Positions 1 to 11,852 of a DNA stretch of 64,000 nucleotides are shown here, one piece after another. The stretch spans positions 734,501-798,500 of the forward strand of contig NC_011071.1 of assembly GCF_000020665.1 (NCBI RefSeq), in the 5' to 3' direction. The DNA is from Stenotrophomonas maltophilia R551-3. Its GTDB lineage: Bacteria; Pseudomonadota; Gammaproteobacteria; Xanthomonadales; Xanthomonadaceae. Position numbers and translations under genes: made by a program. The stretch's first letter is position 1, and each line of letters begins with the position of its first letter. The notes beneath the pieces were generated by a model. The model was not told the DNA's origin. It saw nothing but the letters and a program-made list of their open reading frames with translations, and searched no databases.

Positions 1-135
1 GGCCATCCGCAGGCCGAGCTCGCCGTCGGCGGCGAAATCCACCTGGTGGCCCTGCGCCTGCAGCATGTCGACGATGGCCGAGGCCAAGGGCAGGTTGTCT
101 TCGATCAACAGCAGGCGCAGGCGTTCGGCGTTCAT
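1..135 (-). CDS. Response regulator, receiver domain (N-terminal 45 residues only)
   Basis: The window cuts this gene; only the first 45 codons are visible. They begin with a hydrophobic beta strand followed by an acidic pair (LLLIEDN), the start of a CheY-like receiver domain, and continue into the first helix and second strand (VDFAADGELGLRM). Family knowledge: the acidic pair binds Mg2+ for phosphorylation of an Asp beyond the window edge. The start ATG lies 2 bp after the stop of the DJ-1/PfpI gene, so the two are probably co-transcribed. The output domain is not visible, so the regulated process is unknown. Confidence 0.8.
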   Translation of the reverse strand, partial: MNAERLRLLLIEDNLPLASAIVDMLQAQGHQVDFAADGELGLRMA

Positions 136-137
136 GG

Positions 138-1268
138 TCAAGGCTGCATGCGGGCCAGAAGTGCCTTAGCTTCTTCCAGTGCAGGTTGTTTTTCCAGCAC
201 GGCCTGCAGTTGCGTGCGGGCGTGCGTGGCATCGCCCAGACGCCAGTGCGCTTCGGCCATCGCCACGTCGAGGCGCGGTTCGTCCATGTGTGGACGGGCC
301 AACTGCATGATCGCCAACGCATCGGCGATCGCTGCCGGCGTCTGTGCAGCCTGCAGCTGGTAGAAGCCAAGGATGCCGATCAGTTCGACGTGGTAATCCA
401 CGGGGTGCCGAGCCAGCTGCTGGACGGCCTGCTCGTCGCGCAGCTTCAGGTGCCGCTCCACCAGCGCCATGCTGCGCTCGTCGCGCCAGGGTTCACGGGC
501 CACCGGTACCTGTCCGCTGGCACGCACGAAGGCCTCGGCCAGCACGGGAGTGGAATAAGGATTCTGTCCGGTTACGAGGCGTCCATCCACCACCACCTTT
601 GGCATCATCAGTGGCGCTTCCTGCCAACGGGCCCCGAGTTCACGCATGCGTGGCTCCAGCTGGAAGGCAAATTCCTTCGCCCAGCGCTTGCCGAACAGTG
701 CCTCCTCCTCCTCGCTGAAACCGGTCATGGAGCGGCCTTCCACCAGTGCGCGACCATTGCCAAGGCGGATGCCTGCCAGCGCCGCCGGACCATGACAGAC
801 CGCTGCGACTACGCCGCCTTGTTCCCATATGGTGGCAATCGTGCGCTGCAGCGCGCTGTCAGCCGGCAGATCGAACATGGCGCCCTTGCCGCCGATCACC
901 AGCACGCCGCGATAGTCGCCTGCCCGCAGTTGCGCCGTTGGCAGCGTAGCGGCCAGTGCGCGGACGGCCAGGGGATCAGCCAGAACCGCAGCGTTGAAGG
1001 GTTCCGCGGCGTTGTACTTGTCGGCTTCCACGGCGCCGCCGCGTGGGCTGGCCACATCGATTTCGAAGCCGTTGCGCCGAAGTATCAGCCAGGCCTGGGC
1101 GAACTCGTCCATCTCGAAGCCTGGTCGGATACGGCCCTGATCGCGACCTTCGCTGCTGACGACCAGCAGCACGCGCGGTGGCTGTGTGGGATCGGCGGTT
1201 GAGGCGACCACGGGTCCGTGGAGGATGGCCATCACGCAGGCCAGCAGCAGGGGAGGGAAGCGGTTCAT
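138..1268 (-). CDS. Exported DJ-1/PfpI family protein with C-terminal TPR-like region
   Basis: 376 residues. The start at 1268 gives a typical signal peptide (MNRFPPLLLACVMAILHG, cleaved near VVA-ST); the frame stays open upstream but that part is not protein-like. Residues about 28-260 are a DJ-1/PfpI domain with the nucleophile-elbow motif AAVCHGPAAL (Cys158) and an upstream glutamate region (PGFEMDE). Members include chaperone-like deglycases and class I amidotransferase relatives; the reaction here is not known. Residues about 310-376 look like one or two TPR helical pairs (AEAHWRLGDATHARTQLQ), unusual for this family. It ends 2 bp before a response regulator gene, which suggests a role in a sensed envelope function. 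Confidence 0.8.
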   Translation of the reverse strand: MNRFPPLLLACVMAILHGPVVASTADPTQPPRVLLVVSSEGRDQGRIRPGFEMDEFAQAWLILRRNGFEIDVASPRGGAVEADKYNAAEPFNAAVLADPLAVRALAATLPTAQLRAGDYRGVLVIGGKGAMFDLPADSALQRTIATIWEQGGVVAAVCHGPAALAGIRLGNGRALVEGRSMTGFSEEEEALFGKRWAKEFAFQLEPRMRELGARWQEAPLMMPKVVVDGRLVTGQNPYSTPVLAEAFVRASGQVPVAREPWRDERSMALVERHLKLRDEQAVQQLARHPVDYHVELIGILGFYQLQAAQTPAAIADALAIMQLARPHMDEPRLDVAMAEAHWRLGDATHARTQLQAVLEKQPALEEAKALLARMQP

Positions 1269-1373
1269 GCTCGGGTTTCCTGGGAATGTGCAGGCACTGT
1301 GCCGTGCAGATGTGAAGCAGACTTCAAGTCGCTTGGCCGGTACCCTGAACACTTGTTCCTGCACTGTGCCGCC

Positions 1374-1931
1374 ATGTCCATCGTCCTCACCGATTTCGCC
1401 CGCCCCCGCCTGTTTCCACGCGTTCCGCGCGGCAACACCATCCAGGATTGCAGCGCAGAGCAGTTCGAGGCACACCTCAACGCGCACGCCCCGCTGAAGG
1501 TGCTCGATGGCTATGCGCCGTTCTGCAAGCTGTTCGTCTACGAGAACTGGACCAGCACGCGCTGCCTGACGGTGCCGGTCAGCGATGCCAACCGCCACCA
1601 GCTGCGCAGCGGCTACGAGGCACGCAACCGCGAGGAGCTGCCGGTGCTGGTGCGCTGGTTCGAGGGCGTGGAGTCGCCGCGTGCGAGCTACCTGGTGGTG
1701 ATCCTGTACAGCGCCGAGCAGCTGGCGAAGGAAGGTTCACCGATCGAGGCTGACTGGGGCATCGTCGGCTGCATCTATACCGCCGAACCGGAAGAGGTGC
1801 CGATGGCGCCGATCACGATGATGCGCAATGCGCTGGGTGTGGAAGAGGGCGGTTCCGGCGTGCCGCTGGATCGTGAGGCCTACCGGCGTTCCGTCGAGTT
1901 CTGGGAGAACAACGCCAACTGGCGTCCCTGA
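1374..1931 (+). CDS. DUF3228 family protein
   Basis: 185 residues, starting at MSIVLTDFARPRLFPRVPRG. The overall pattern (FPRxPxGN near the N-terminus, a central FVYENW stretch, then PVLVRWFEGVE and ADWGIVGCIYTAEPEE) matches the DUF3228 family of uncharacterised cytosolic proteins. No signal peptide or membrane segment is visible. It is transcribed divergently from the DJ-1/PfpI gene across a 105-bp gap and stands alone. Function is unknown; the family call rests on my recognition of the conserved blocks, not a search. Confidence 0.75.
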   Translation: MSIVLTDFARPRLFPRVPRGNTIQDCSAEQFEAHLNAHAPLKVLDGYAPFCKLFVYENWTSTRCLTVPVSDANRHQLRSGYEARNREELPVLVRWFEGVESPRASYLVVILYSAEQLAKEGSPIEADWGIVGCIYTAEPEEVPMAPITMMRNALGVEEGGSGVPLDREAYRRSVEFWENNANWRP

Positions 1932-2040
1932 CTCGGATCCCCGTATCGCGGGGGCGCTGACCGGGTCATTCGACCCCACGCGCACGCGCCATGCCCAGCT
2001 GATCTATGATCGGGCCAGACCAACGCACGGAGGGCGGAGC

Positions 2041-2676
2041 ATGGCTAGCTGGGCAAGGATGATCCTGATGGTGCTGGCTGGCCTGCTGCCGGCCATCACA
2101 GCACCGGCGGCAGCGCCGGTTGCAGAGACGGCCTGTTCGCCTTTGGCGGCGGTTCCGGGGCTGCGCGACAGGGGCGTGACCGCGTTGTCGATGCGGCCCG
2201 AGGGCGGTCGTTGCGTGGTCGAGGTGACCGCAGCCGACGGCAAGGCGCTGCTTCGGCAGCAGCAGATGCTGAGTGTATTGGCGCAGCACGCCTGTGCAGC
2301 GCCTGCGGAGGTGACTGTGGACGGCGCGCAGATGTCCCTAACGTTGCGCCTGCCGAAGCATTGCGCGGCGCGCGGCGCTCGGGACCTGTTCGCGGGCGAG
2401 GGCATCCCGTGGATGCAGCCACGCGGCGTATCGCCGCGCTACCCACCAGAGGCCATGCAACAGGGACTTTCCGGACGCAGCCAGCTGAAGGCGCTGATCG
2501 ATGCACAAGGAGCCGTTGCCGCGGTGATCGTGGAGACCTCCAGCGGCTACGCGCTGCTGGATGAAGCGGCGGTGGAAGAACTGCGCGGCTGGCGTTTCGT
2601 CCGCGCCGACGCGGAGAGCACGGTGCCGGAGTTGACCATCGTGCGCGTGCCGATGCGCTACGAATTGGTGGAGTGA
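2041..2676 (+). CDS. TonB C-terminal domain protein (energy-transducer-like)
   Basis: 211 residues. A hydrophobic N-terminus (MASWARMILMVLAGLLPAI) acts as signal peptide or anchor. Residues about 130-211 form a TonB_C domain: the motif VSPRYPPEAMQQGLSG, then LIDAQGAVAAVIVETSSG and the closing LRGWRFVRA are typical. The Pro-rich periplasm-spanning linker of true TonB is missing, and residues 35-120 are a different small domain with two or three Cys. It may therefore be a periplasmic TonB-like accessory rather than the main energy transducer. The start at 2041 follows a purine-rich stretch (GGAGGGCGGAGC). Confidence 0.75.
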   Translation: MASWARMILMVLAGLLPAITAPAAAPVAETACSPLAAVPGLRDRGVTALSMRPEGGRCVVEVTAADGKALLRQQQMLSVLAQHACAAPAEVTVDGAQMSLTLRLPKHCAARGARDLFAGEGIPWMQPRGVSPRYPPEAMQQGLSGRSQLKALIDAQGAVAAVIVETSSGYALLDEAAVEELRGWRFVRADAESTVPELTIVRVPMRYELVE

Positions 2677-2746
2677 TGGCAATCCACGCACGGCGTGAAT
2701 CTGCGCGCTGCCGCAGTAGCGCCACCCCATGCGTGGCTGCATCCCG

Positions 2747-3235
2747 TCAGGCGGCCATCCACTCCCACCAAGGGTAGTGATACTCGCGGTCGATGGCCTG
2801 CCAGTGCCGGCCACACTGTGCGCAGGCAACCGCGTGGCACTCGCCCCAGCCACCTTCGGCTTCGCCCACCGAAAGCAGCCGCATCTGCCCCTGTTCAAGC
2901 AGGCGACGGGGATCGAAGAACGGGTAGCCGGGATTGAGCGCACACAGGCAACCCTCGCGCGCACGCCAGTAGCGCAACCGTTTCAGTGCGGCTTTCAGGT
3001 GCGCCTGATTGCTGATCAGCATGCCGCCGAGCGCGATGCCCTGGCAGCGCTGTTCGATCAGGTCCGCGTGCGTGGCCAGTGCTTCCAGCGAGGACGGGCT
3101 GAACAGCCATGCGACCGTGCGAGCAGCATCGGTGATGCGCGCGCCGTCGCGCGACAACAGGTCCTGCAGCACTACATCGGCCTGTGCATCCTCAAGCCGG
3201 GGCAGTGGTGCGGCAGACCACGGCCAGCGCATCAT
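2747..3235 (-). CDS. Hypothetical protein with C-terminal Cys pair
   Basis: 162 residues, not recognised. Its ATG overlaps the ybaK stop by 4 bp (ATGA), so translation is probably coupled to ybaK. No signal peptide or membrane helix is visible. The C-terminal part has a conserved-looking layout: RYWRAREGCLCALNPGYPF, then ECHAVACAQCGRHWQAIDRE and an aromatic end (YHYPWWEWMAA). The CxxC in ACAQCG could bind a metal, but no second pair is positioned clearly enough to call a zinc ribbon. Codon use resembles the neighbours, which supports a real gene. Confidence 0.7.
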   Translation of the reverse strand: MMRWPWSAAPLPRLEDAQADVVLQDLLSRDGARITDAARTVAWLFSPSSLEALATHADLIEQRCQGIALGGMLISNQAHLKAALKRLRYWRAREGCLCALNPGYPFFDPRRLLEQGQMRLLSVGEAEGGWGECHAVACAQCGRHWQAIDREYHYPWWEWMAA

Positions 3236-3705
3236 CGCGCCTTGCCGATGGCAGCGAAGTGGCCGGCGGTCAGGCGCAGCAGGTCGGCCGGCGCCAGTTC
3301 CACTTCCAGGCCGCGGCGACCGGCGCTGACATGCAGGCTCGGCAGTACCTGCGCACTGGCATCCAGGAACGTGCGCAGGCGCTTCTTCTGCCCGAGCGGG
3401 CTGATGCCACCGACCAGGTAGCCGGTCGCGCGCTGTGCAGAATCAGCGGCGGCCATCTCGCACTTCTTGCAGCCGGCCGCTTCGGCCAGCGCCTTCAGGT
3501 CGAGCTGGCCGGCCACCGGCACGATCGCCACCAGCAGTTCGTGGGTTTCAGTGCTGGCCAGCAGGGTCTTGAACACCTGGGCCGGGTCGAGGCCGAGCTT
3601 CTCGACGGCTTCGCCCCCATACGATTCGGCGTGGGCGTCGTGCACGTAGCTGCGCACGGTGTGGGCGATCTTCTCGCGCTTGAGCAGGTTGATGGCCGGA
3701 GTCAT
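3232..3705 (-). CDS. ybaK: Cys-tRNA(Pro)/Cys-tRNA(Cys) deacylase YbaK
   Basis: 157 residues, the normal YbaK/EbsC length. YbaK clears cysteine wrongly attached to tRNA(Pro) by prolyl-tRNA synthetase, acting in the cytosol. The sequence starts MTPAINLLKREKIAHTVRSY and carries the typical core: LGLDPAQVFKTLLA, ALAEAAGCKKCEMA, ATGYLVGGISPLGQKK and the final LEVELAPADLLRLT. The conserved lysine in VFKTL is the one the family needs for activity. The gene is followed by a 4-bp overlap with a small unknown protein, forming a two-gene unit. Confidence 0.92.
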   Translation of the reverse strand: MTPAINLLKREKIAHTVRSYVHDAHAESYGGEAVEKLGLDPAQVFKTLLASTETHELLVAIVPVAGQLDLKALAEAAGCKKCEMAAADSAQRATGYLVGGISPLGQKKRLRTFLDASAQVLPSLHVSAGRRGLEVELAPADLLRLTAGHFAAIGKAR

Positions 3706-3764
3706 GGGGGAATCGTAGCGTGGCGTGGAGGCGTTGCCTTGACCGAGGCTATTGCCGCCATCCG

Positions 3765-3837
3765 GTAGCGCCGGGCCATGCCCGGCGGCGTGGAGATCAA
3801 ATCGCCGGCGCGCTCGCCGTGCATGGCCCGGCGCTAC
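3765..3837. repeat. SMAG (GTAG) palindrome dimer
   Basis: Two GTAG-headed hairpins in opposite orientation: GTAGCGCCGGGCCATGCCC at the left and its near-mirror ending in GGCGCTAC at the right. Each arm forms its own stem and the pair can fold into one long hairpin. It lies in the gap between ybaK and ahcY. Confidence 0.85.
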
Positions 3838-3852
3838 CGGCATATCCAACGC

Positions 3853-3880
3853 AGAACGGGCGCCCGAAGGCGCCCGTTCT
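3853..3880 (-). terminator. Strong hairpin with UUCG tetraloop downstream of ahcY
   Basis: A perfect 12-bp stem (AGAACGGGCGCC paired with GGCGCCCGTTCT). Read on the minus strand the loop is TTCG closed by C-G, the extra-stable UUCG tetraloop. It lies about 75 bp past the ahcY stop. No long T tract follows on the minus strand, so it may work as a 3'-end stabiliser rather than a classical intrinsic terminator. Confidence 0.5.
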
Positions 3881-3908
3881 TTCTGCTTCCGTTGCTGGGG
3901 TCGTTGCT

Positions 3909-3947
3909 GGGGTCAGAGCCCTTTCCTTTGGAAAGGGATCCGACCCC
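3909..3947. repeat. 39-bp GGGGTC/GACCCC hairpin element, copy 1
   Basis: A 39-bp imperfect palindrome: outer arms GGGGTCAGAGCCC and GGGATCCGACCCC, and an inner self-complementary part TTTCCTTTGGAAA. The same outer arms occur, in the other orientation, in a second copy at 40063-40101 with a different inner stem. It ends 7 bp from the ahcY stop. Confidence 0.75.
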
Positions 3948-3954
3948 GGCACGA

Positions 3955-5400
<1,446 letters not shown>

Positions 5401-5442
5401 GCAATAGCTCCGGTTGTGGACGAGCGGATGCTCGCTTCTGGC

Positions 5443-5518
5443 CGGGCGCCGTTGTTGCAGTACCACCTGGCCGAGCCTGGCCGGCCTCAAGGGATCCGGT
5501 CGCAGCGCCCCTCGGCAG
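5443..5518 (-). promoter_or_regulatory. SAH riboswitch upstream of ahcY
   Basis: Read on the minus strand, the leader contains the conserved blocks of the S-adenosylhomocysteine riboswitch in the right order: GCCGAGGGGCGCTGCGACC, a variable hairpin, CCAGGCTCGG, a linker, and AACGGCGCCC. CCGAG pairs with CTCGG, and GGGCGC with GCGCCC, giving the stem and pseudoknot expected for the class. This class is known upstream of ahcY and turns the gene on when it binds SAH. It starts a few bases after the likely transcription start. The identification is from the consensus; no covariance model was run. Confidence 0.88.
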
Positions 5519-5530
5519 GGGAGGACGGCC

Positions 5531-5536
5531 ATTATA
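5531..5536 (-). promoter_or_regulatory. Probable -10 box of the ahcY promoter
   Basis: On the minus strand the sequence GCGATATAATGG holds a perfect TATAAT. A start about 7 nt downstream would place the 5' end of the RNA just before the riboswitch. No good -35 box is visible at 16-18 bp (GGCGTG is the best), so the promoter may need an activator or rely on the -10 region. Confidence 0.55.
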
Positions 5537-5639
5537 TCGCGCCTCCGGTGTGACACGCCGATGACCCAACCATCGGCAGGTGGGCCGGCAGGCATGGCCT
5601 GTTAAGGTCGTTGTTTTCACGCATCACACAGGTGGAACG

Positions 5640-8162
5640 ATGAGCATGCACCCGCGCCGCAACCGGCGCTTGACCGGCCTGGTCCTGTCGATGGCACTGC
5701 TGGCGGTGGCTCCGCTGGCGCTGGCCGCTGCGCCGAAGGCCGCTCAGGGCCAGACGCAGGCCCAGGGCGCCACCGGCTACGAGCTGCCCTCGGCGGCGCT
5801 GCAGGCGGTGGTGGACGCGCCGCGCGCGCCCTCGCTGTACCTGTCGCCACGCCGCGATGTCGCCGCGATGATGCAGATGCCGTCGCTGCCGTCGATCCAG
5901 GTAGTGGCGCAGCCGGAACTGAAGCTGGCCGGCCTGCGCATCAACCCGCGCACCTTCTCCGACAGCCGCTTCAGCTTCGGCGAGAAGCTGTGGCTGATGA
6001 ACGTGGCCGACGGCAAGGAACGGCAAATCAGCGGCCTGCCGGCCAAGCTGTCGATCGCCAGCGTGATGTGGTCGCCGGACCAGAAGTGGCTGGCCTTCAA
6101 CCAGGTCGACGCCGCCAGCGGCGCCAATGAGCTGTGGCTGGTGGACGTGGCCGGCGGCAGCGCCCGTCGTCTGGTCGCCGGCCTGAACACGGTGATCGGC
6201 AGTGGCTACCAGTGGCTGCCGGACAGCCGCGGCCTGGTGGTGTTCACGCGTCCGGCCAACCTTGGTGCGGCCCCGGCCGCCGATGGCATCCCGACCGGTC
6301 CGGCCGTGCAGCAGACCAGCCAGGGTGGCGGCGTGGTGTCGATCCGCACCTACCAGGATCTGCTGAAGAACGAGGCCGACGCGCGCCAGTTCGATTACTA
6401 CGCGACCACCCAGCCGATGGAAGTCAGCCTGGATGGCAGTACCCGCGCGATTGGCACGGCCGGCATCTTCATGGGCTTCGCGGTGTCGCCGGATGGCCGC
6501 TTCGTGCTGCGCCAGCCGGTGCAGCGCCCGTACTCGTACGTGGTGCCGGTAAGCAGCTTCCCGCGCCGCATTGAAGTGATCGACCGTGCCAGCGGCAAGC
6601 TGGTGCACACCGTGGCTGTGCGTCCGCTGGTGGAAGGCCTGCCGACCGGCAACGATGCCGAAGTGACCGGCGTACGCGATATCAGCTGGCGAGGTGATGC
6701 CGATGCCACCCTGGTCTGGGCCGAGGCGCAGGACGGTGGTGACCCGAACAGGGACGCCAAGGTGCGTGACGCGGTGCTGATGCAGGCCGCGCCGTTCGAC
6801 ACGCCGCCGGTCACGTTGGCCCAGCTCGGCAGCCGCCTGGCCGGCATCAGCTGGGGCCGTGGCGACCTGGCCCTGCTGACCGAATCGTGGTGGAAGACGC
6901 GCAAGACCAAGACCTGGCTGATCGCCCCGGACAATGCCAGCGCCGAGCCGCGCCTGTTGTGGGATCGTGACGCGCAGGACCGTTATTCCGATCCGGGCCG
7001 GCCGCTGTTGTCCAGCGACGACCGCGGCCGCTCGCTGCTGCAGACCAGCGCCGATGGCAGCAGCCTGTATCTGGCCGGTGCCGGTGCATCGCCGGAAGGC
7101 GATCGTCCGTTCGTGGACCGCTTCGATGTCGCTACGGGCAAGGCCACCCGCCTGTTCCACTCGCAGGCGCCGAGCTACGCGCTGCCGGTGGCGCTGCTGG
7201 ACAACCAGGCCAGCTCGCTGCTGCTGAGCCGCGAGAGCCCGGACGAGCCGGCCAACTTCTACGTGCAGTCGCTGTCTGACGCTGGTGCTGCGCCGCGTGC
7301 GTTGACCCACTTTGCGCATCCTCTGCCGCAGCTGAAGGGCGTGCAGAAGGAGCAGATCCGCTACAAGCGCAAGGACGGTGTGGATCTGACCGCGACCCTG
7401 CTGCTGCCGCCGGGCTACGACCCCAAGCGCGACGGTCCGCGCCCGCTGCTGATGTGGGCCTACCCGGGTGAGTTCAAGAGCGCGGCCGCGGCCAGCCAGG
7501 TCACCGATTCGCCGTACCGCTTCAATGCGGTCAGCTACTGGGGCCCGCAGGCGTTCCTGGCCAAGGGTTATGTGGTGCTGGCCAGCCCGTCGATGCCGAT
7601 CATCGGCGAGGGCGACAAGGAGCCGAACGACACCTACATCGAACAGTTGGTGGCCAACGCGCAGGCAGCGGTGGATGAAGTCGTGCGTCGTGGCGTGACC
7701 GATCGCGATCACATCGCCATCGGTGGCCATTCCTATGGTGCGTTCATGACTGCCAACCTGTTGGCGCACACGCGCCTGTTCAAGGCCGGCATCGCCCGCA
7801 GCGGCGCCTACAACCGCACGCTCACCCCGTTCGGCTTCCAGGCCGAAGAGCGCAACTACTGGCAGGCGCAGGACGTCTACCAGAAGATGGCGCCGTTCAA
7901 TTACGCCGACAAGATCAAGGATCCGATCCTCTTCATCCACGGTGTGGACGACAACAACTCCGGTACGTTCCCGATCCAGAGCGAGCGCATGTTCGCTGCG
8001 GTGAAGGGCCTGGGTGGCACCGCGCGCCTGGTGATGCTGCCGAACGAATCGCATGCCTACCGCGCACGCGAGTCGATCATGACCATGCTGGCCGAGAGCG
8101 AGCGTTGGCTGGAGCAGACCATCGGCCCGGCCGATCAGGGCAAGGCGAAGAAGAAGCGCTGA
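5640..8162 (+). CDS. Exported S9 family peptidase (prolyl oligopeptidase-like)
   Basis: 840 residues. A signal peptide (LVLSMALLAVAPLALAAAP, ending near residue 31) targets it to the periplasm. Residues about 90-560 are the beta-propeller part; residues about 600-835 are the alpha/beta-hydrolase domain. The catalytic triad is visible: Ser698 in GGHSYGAF, Asp770 or Asp771 in HGVDDNN, and His805 in NESHAYR. These serine peptidases cut small peptides, often after proline or as dipeptidyl peptidases; the exact substrate cannot be told. The start at 5640 follows GGTGGAACG. It is transcribed away from ahcY and ends before an SMAG dimer. Confidence 0.9.
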   Translation: MSMHPRRNRRLTGLVLSMALLAVAPLALAAAPKAAQGQTQAQGATGYELPSAALQAVVDAPRAPSLYLSPRRDVAAMMQMPSLPSIQVVAQPELKLAGLRINPRTFSDSRFSFGEKLWLMNVADGKERQISGLPAKLSIASVMWSPDQKWLAFNQVDAASGANELWLVDVAGGSARRLVAGLNTVIGSGYQWLPDSRGLVVFTRPANLGAAPAADGIPTGPAVQQTSQGGGVVSIRTYQDLLKNEADARQFDYYATTQPMEVSLDGSTRAIGTAGIFMGFAVSPDGRFVLRQPVQRPYSYVVPVSSFPRRIEVIDRASGKLVHTVAVRPLVEGLPTGNDAEVTGVRDISWRGDADATLVWAEAQDGGDPNRDAKVRDAVLMQAAPFDTPPVTLAQLGSRLAGISWGRGDLALLTESWWKTRKTKTWLIAPDNASAEPRLLWDRDAQDRYSDPGRPLLSSDDRGRSLLQTSADGSSLYLAGAGASPEGDRPFVDRFDVATGKATRLFHSQAPSYALPVALLDNQASSLLLSRESPDEPANFYVQSLSDAGAAPRALTHFAHPLPQLKGVQKEQIRYKRKDGVDLTATLLLPPGYDPKRDGPRPLLMWAYPGEFKSAAAASQVTDSPYRFNAVSYWGPQAFLAKGYVVLASPSMPIIGEGDKEPNDTYIEQLVANAQAAVDEVVRRGVTDRDHIAIGGHSYGAFMTANLLAHTRLFKAGIARSGAYNRTLTPFGFQAEERNYWQAQDVYQKMAPFNYADKIKDPILFIHGVDDNNSGTFPIQSERMFAAVKGLGGTARLVMLPNESHAYRARESIMTMLAESERWLEQTIGPADQGKAKKKR

Positions 8163-8171
8163 CGTGACCCG

Positions 8172-8244
8172 GTAGTGCCGGTCGCTGGCCGGCAACCTCA
8201 TGGACTCACGCGGCCTGAGGTTGCCGGCCAGCGGCCGGCACTAC
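8172..8244. repeat. SMAG (GTAG) palindrome dimer
   Basis: Head GTAGTGCCGGTCGCTGGCC, then its inverted partner ending in GGCCGGCACTAC. The two hairpins face each other and could fold together. It fills the gap between the S9 peptidase gene and ppc. Confidence 0.88.
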
Positions 8245-8334
8245 CAGATGAAACCATTTTTGCATCGCAGCACGATGCCCGTTCTGGTTTAGGCTTGGGG
8301 TCTGGATCCGTTGACCGAGGCCTGTGCGTCGCCG

Positions 8335-11046
<2,712 letters not shown>

Positions 11047-11084
11047 TCTGCATCCGCCGGGCATGGCCCGGCGAATTCGAAATG

Positions 11085-11161
11085 GTAGTGCCGGCCGCTG
11101 GCCGGCAACCTCATGATGTCTGGCAGCACGCGCGAGGTTGCCGGCCAGCGGCCGGCACTAC
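11085..11161. repeat. SMAG (GTAG) palindrome dimer
   Basis: Left hairpin starts GTAGTGCCGGCCGCTGGCC; the right hairpin is its inverted copy ending CGGCACTAC. It lies between the convergent genes ppc and the thioesterase and ends one base from the thioesterase stop codon. Confidence 0.88.
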
Positions 11162-11162
11162 C

Positions 11163-11669
11163 TCACTCTTCAGGCGACGGCGGGTTCGACGCCAGCAGTT
11201 CCAGATGGCGCTGCTCCATTTCCTGGCGCAGCTGGCGGCGGATCAACGCGGCGGCCTGCCGGCGCTTCTCATCGGACGTAGTCGGCTGCAGCGGCGGTAC
11301 CGGTGTCGGCCGGCCTTCCTCATCCACCGCCACCATGGTGAAGAAACAGCTGTTGGCATGGCGCACGCTGCGCTTGAGGATGTCCTCGGCCACCACCTTG
11401 ACGCCGATCTCCATCGACGAGGTGCCGGTGTGGTTCACCGAGGCCAGGAAGGTGACCAGTTCGCCCACCGCGATCGGCTGGCGGAACATCACCTGGTCCA
11501 CCGACAGGGTGACCACGTAGCGGCCGGCGTAGCGGCTGGCGCAGGCGTAGGCGACCTGGTCGAGCAGGCGCAGGATGGCGCCGCCGTGGACCTTGCCGGA
11601 GAAATTGGCCATCTCCGGCGACATCAGCACGGTCATGGACAGCTGGTGGGTTTTCAGTTCGGTCGACAT
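11163..11669 (-). CDS. Acyl-CoA thioesterase, hotdog fold (YciA-like)
   Basis: 168 residues. It should hydrolyse acyl-CoA to free acid and CoA in the cytosol. The hotdog signature is clear: NFSGKVHGGAILRLLDQVAY, followed by VTLSVDQVMFRQPIAVGELV and the strand VNHTGTSSMEIGVKV. The acidic residue in LLDQVAY is the usual catalytic Asp of the YciA/BACH group. The start MSTELKTHQLSMTVLMSPEM fits; upstream in-frame residues lie inside an SMAG repeat. Chain-length preference cannot be read from sequence. It is convergent with ppc. Confidence 0.88.
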   Translation of the reverse strand: MSTELKTHQLSMTVLMSPEMANFSGKVHGGAILRLLDQVAYACASRYAGRYVVTLSVDQVMFRQPIAVGELVTFLASVNHTGTSSMEIGVKVVAEDILKRSVRHANSCFFTMVAVDEEGRPTPVPPLQPTTSDEKRRQAAALIRRQLRQEMEQRHLELLASNPPSPEE

Positions 11670-11692
11670 GGCCAGATTGTATCGGCAACCGG

Positions 11693-11769
11693 GTAGTGCC
11701 GGCCGCTGGCCGGCAACCACGCGATTGTTTCCGAAGGCCATGAAAAAGCCGGCCAGCGGCCGGCTCTAC
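11693..11769. repeat. SMAG (GTAG) palindrome dimer
   Basis: Left unit GTAGTGCCGGCCGCTGGCC, right unit ending GGCCGGCTCTAC. The two heads differ (GTAGTG against GTAGAG in reverse), so the dimer joins two sub-types. It lies between metK and the thioesterase gene. Confidence 0.85.
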
Positions 11770-11770
11770 C

Positions 11771-11802
11771 AGAAAAGAGAAGGGCCGCTTGCGCGGCCCT
11801 TC
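11771..11802 (-). terminator. Intrinsic terminator of metK
   Basis: A perfect 10-bp stem (GAAGGGCCGC and GCGGCCCTTC) with a 4-nt loop. On the minus strand the stem is followed by TCTTTTCT, a good U-rich tail, about 50 bp after the metK stop. A second small hairpin (AGCCGACTAACAGTCGGCT) lies between them. Confidence 0.75.
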
Positions 11803-11852
11803 TTCAGGGACAGCCGACTAACAGTCGGCTCTACAGCGGCCCTTCGTGTTTC

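Noticed and set aside
5532..8201. Long minus-strand frame opposite the S9 peptidase
   Set aside because: Shadow of a well-supported gene with signal peptide and catalytic triad; its composition is typical of an antisense frame.
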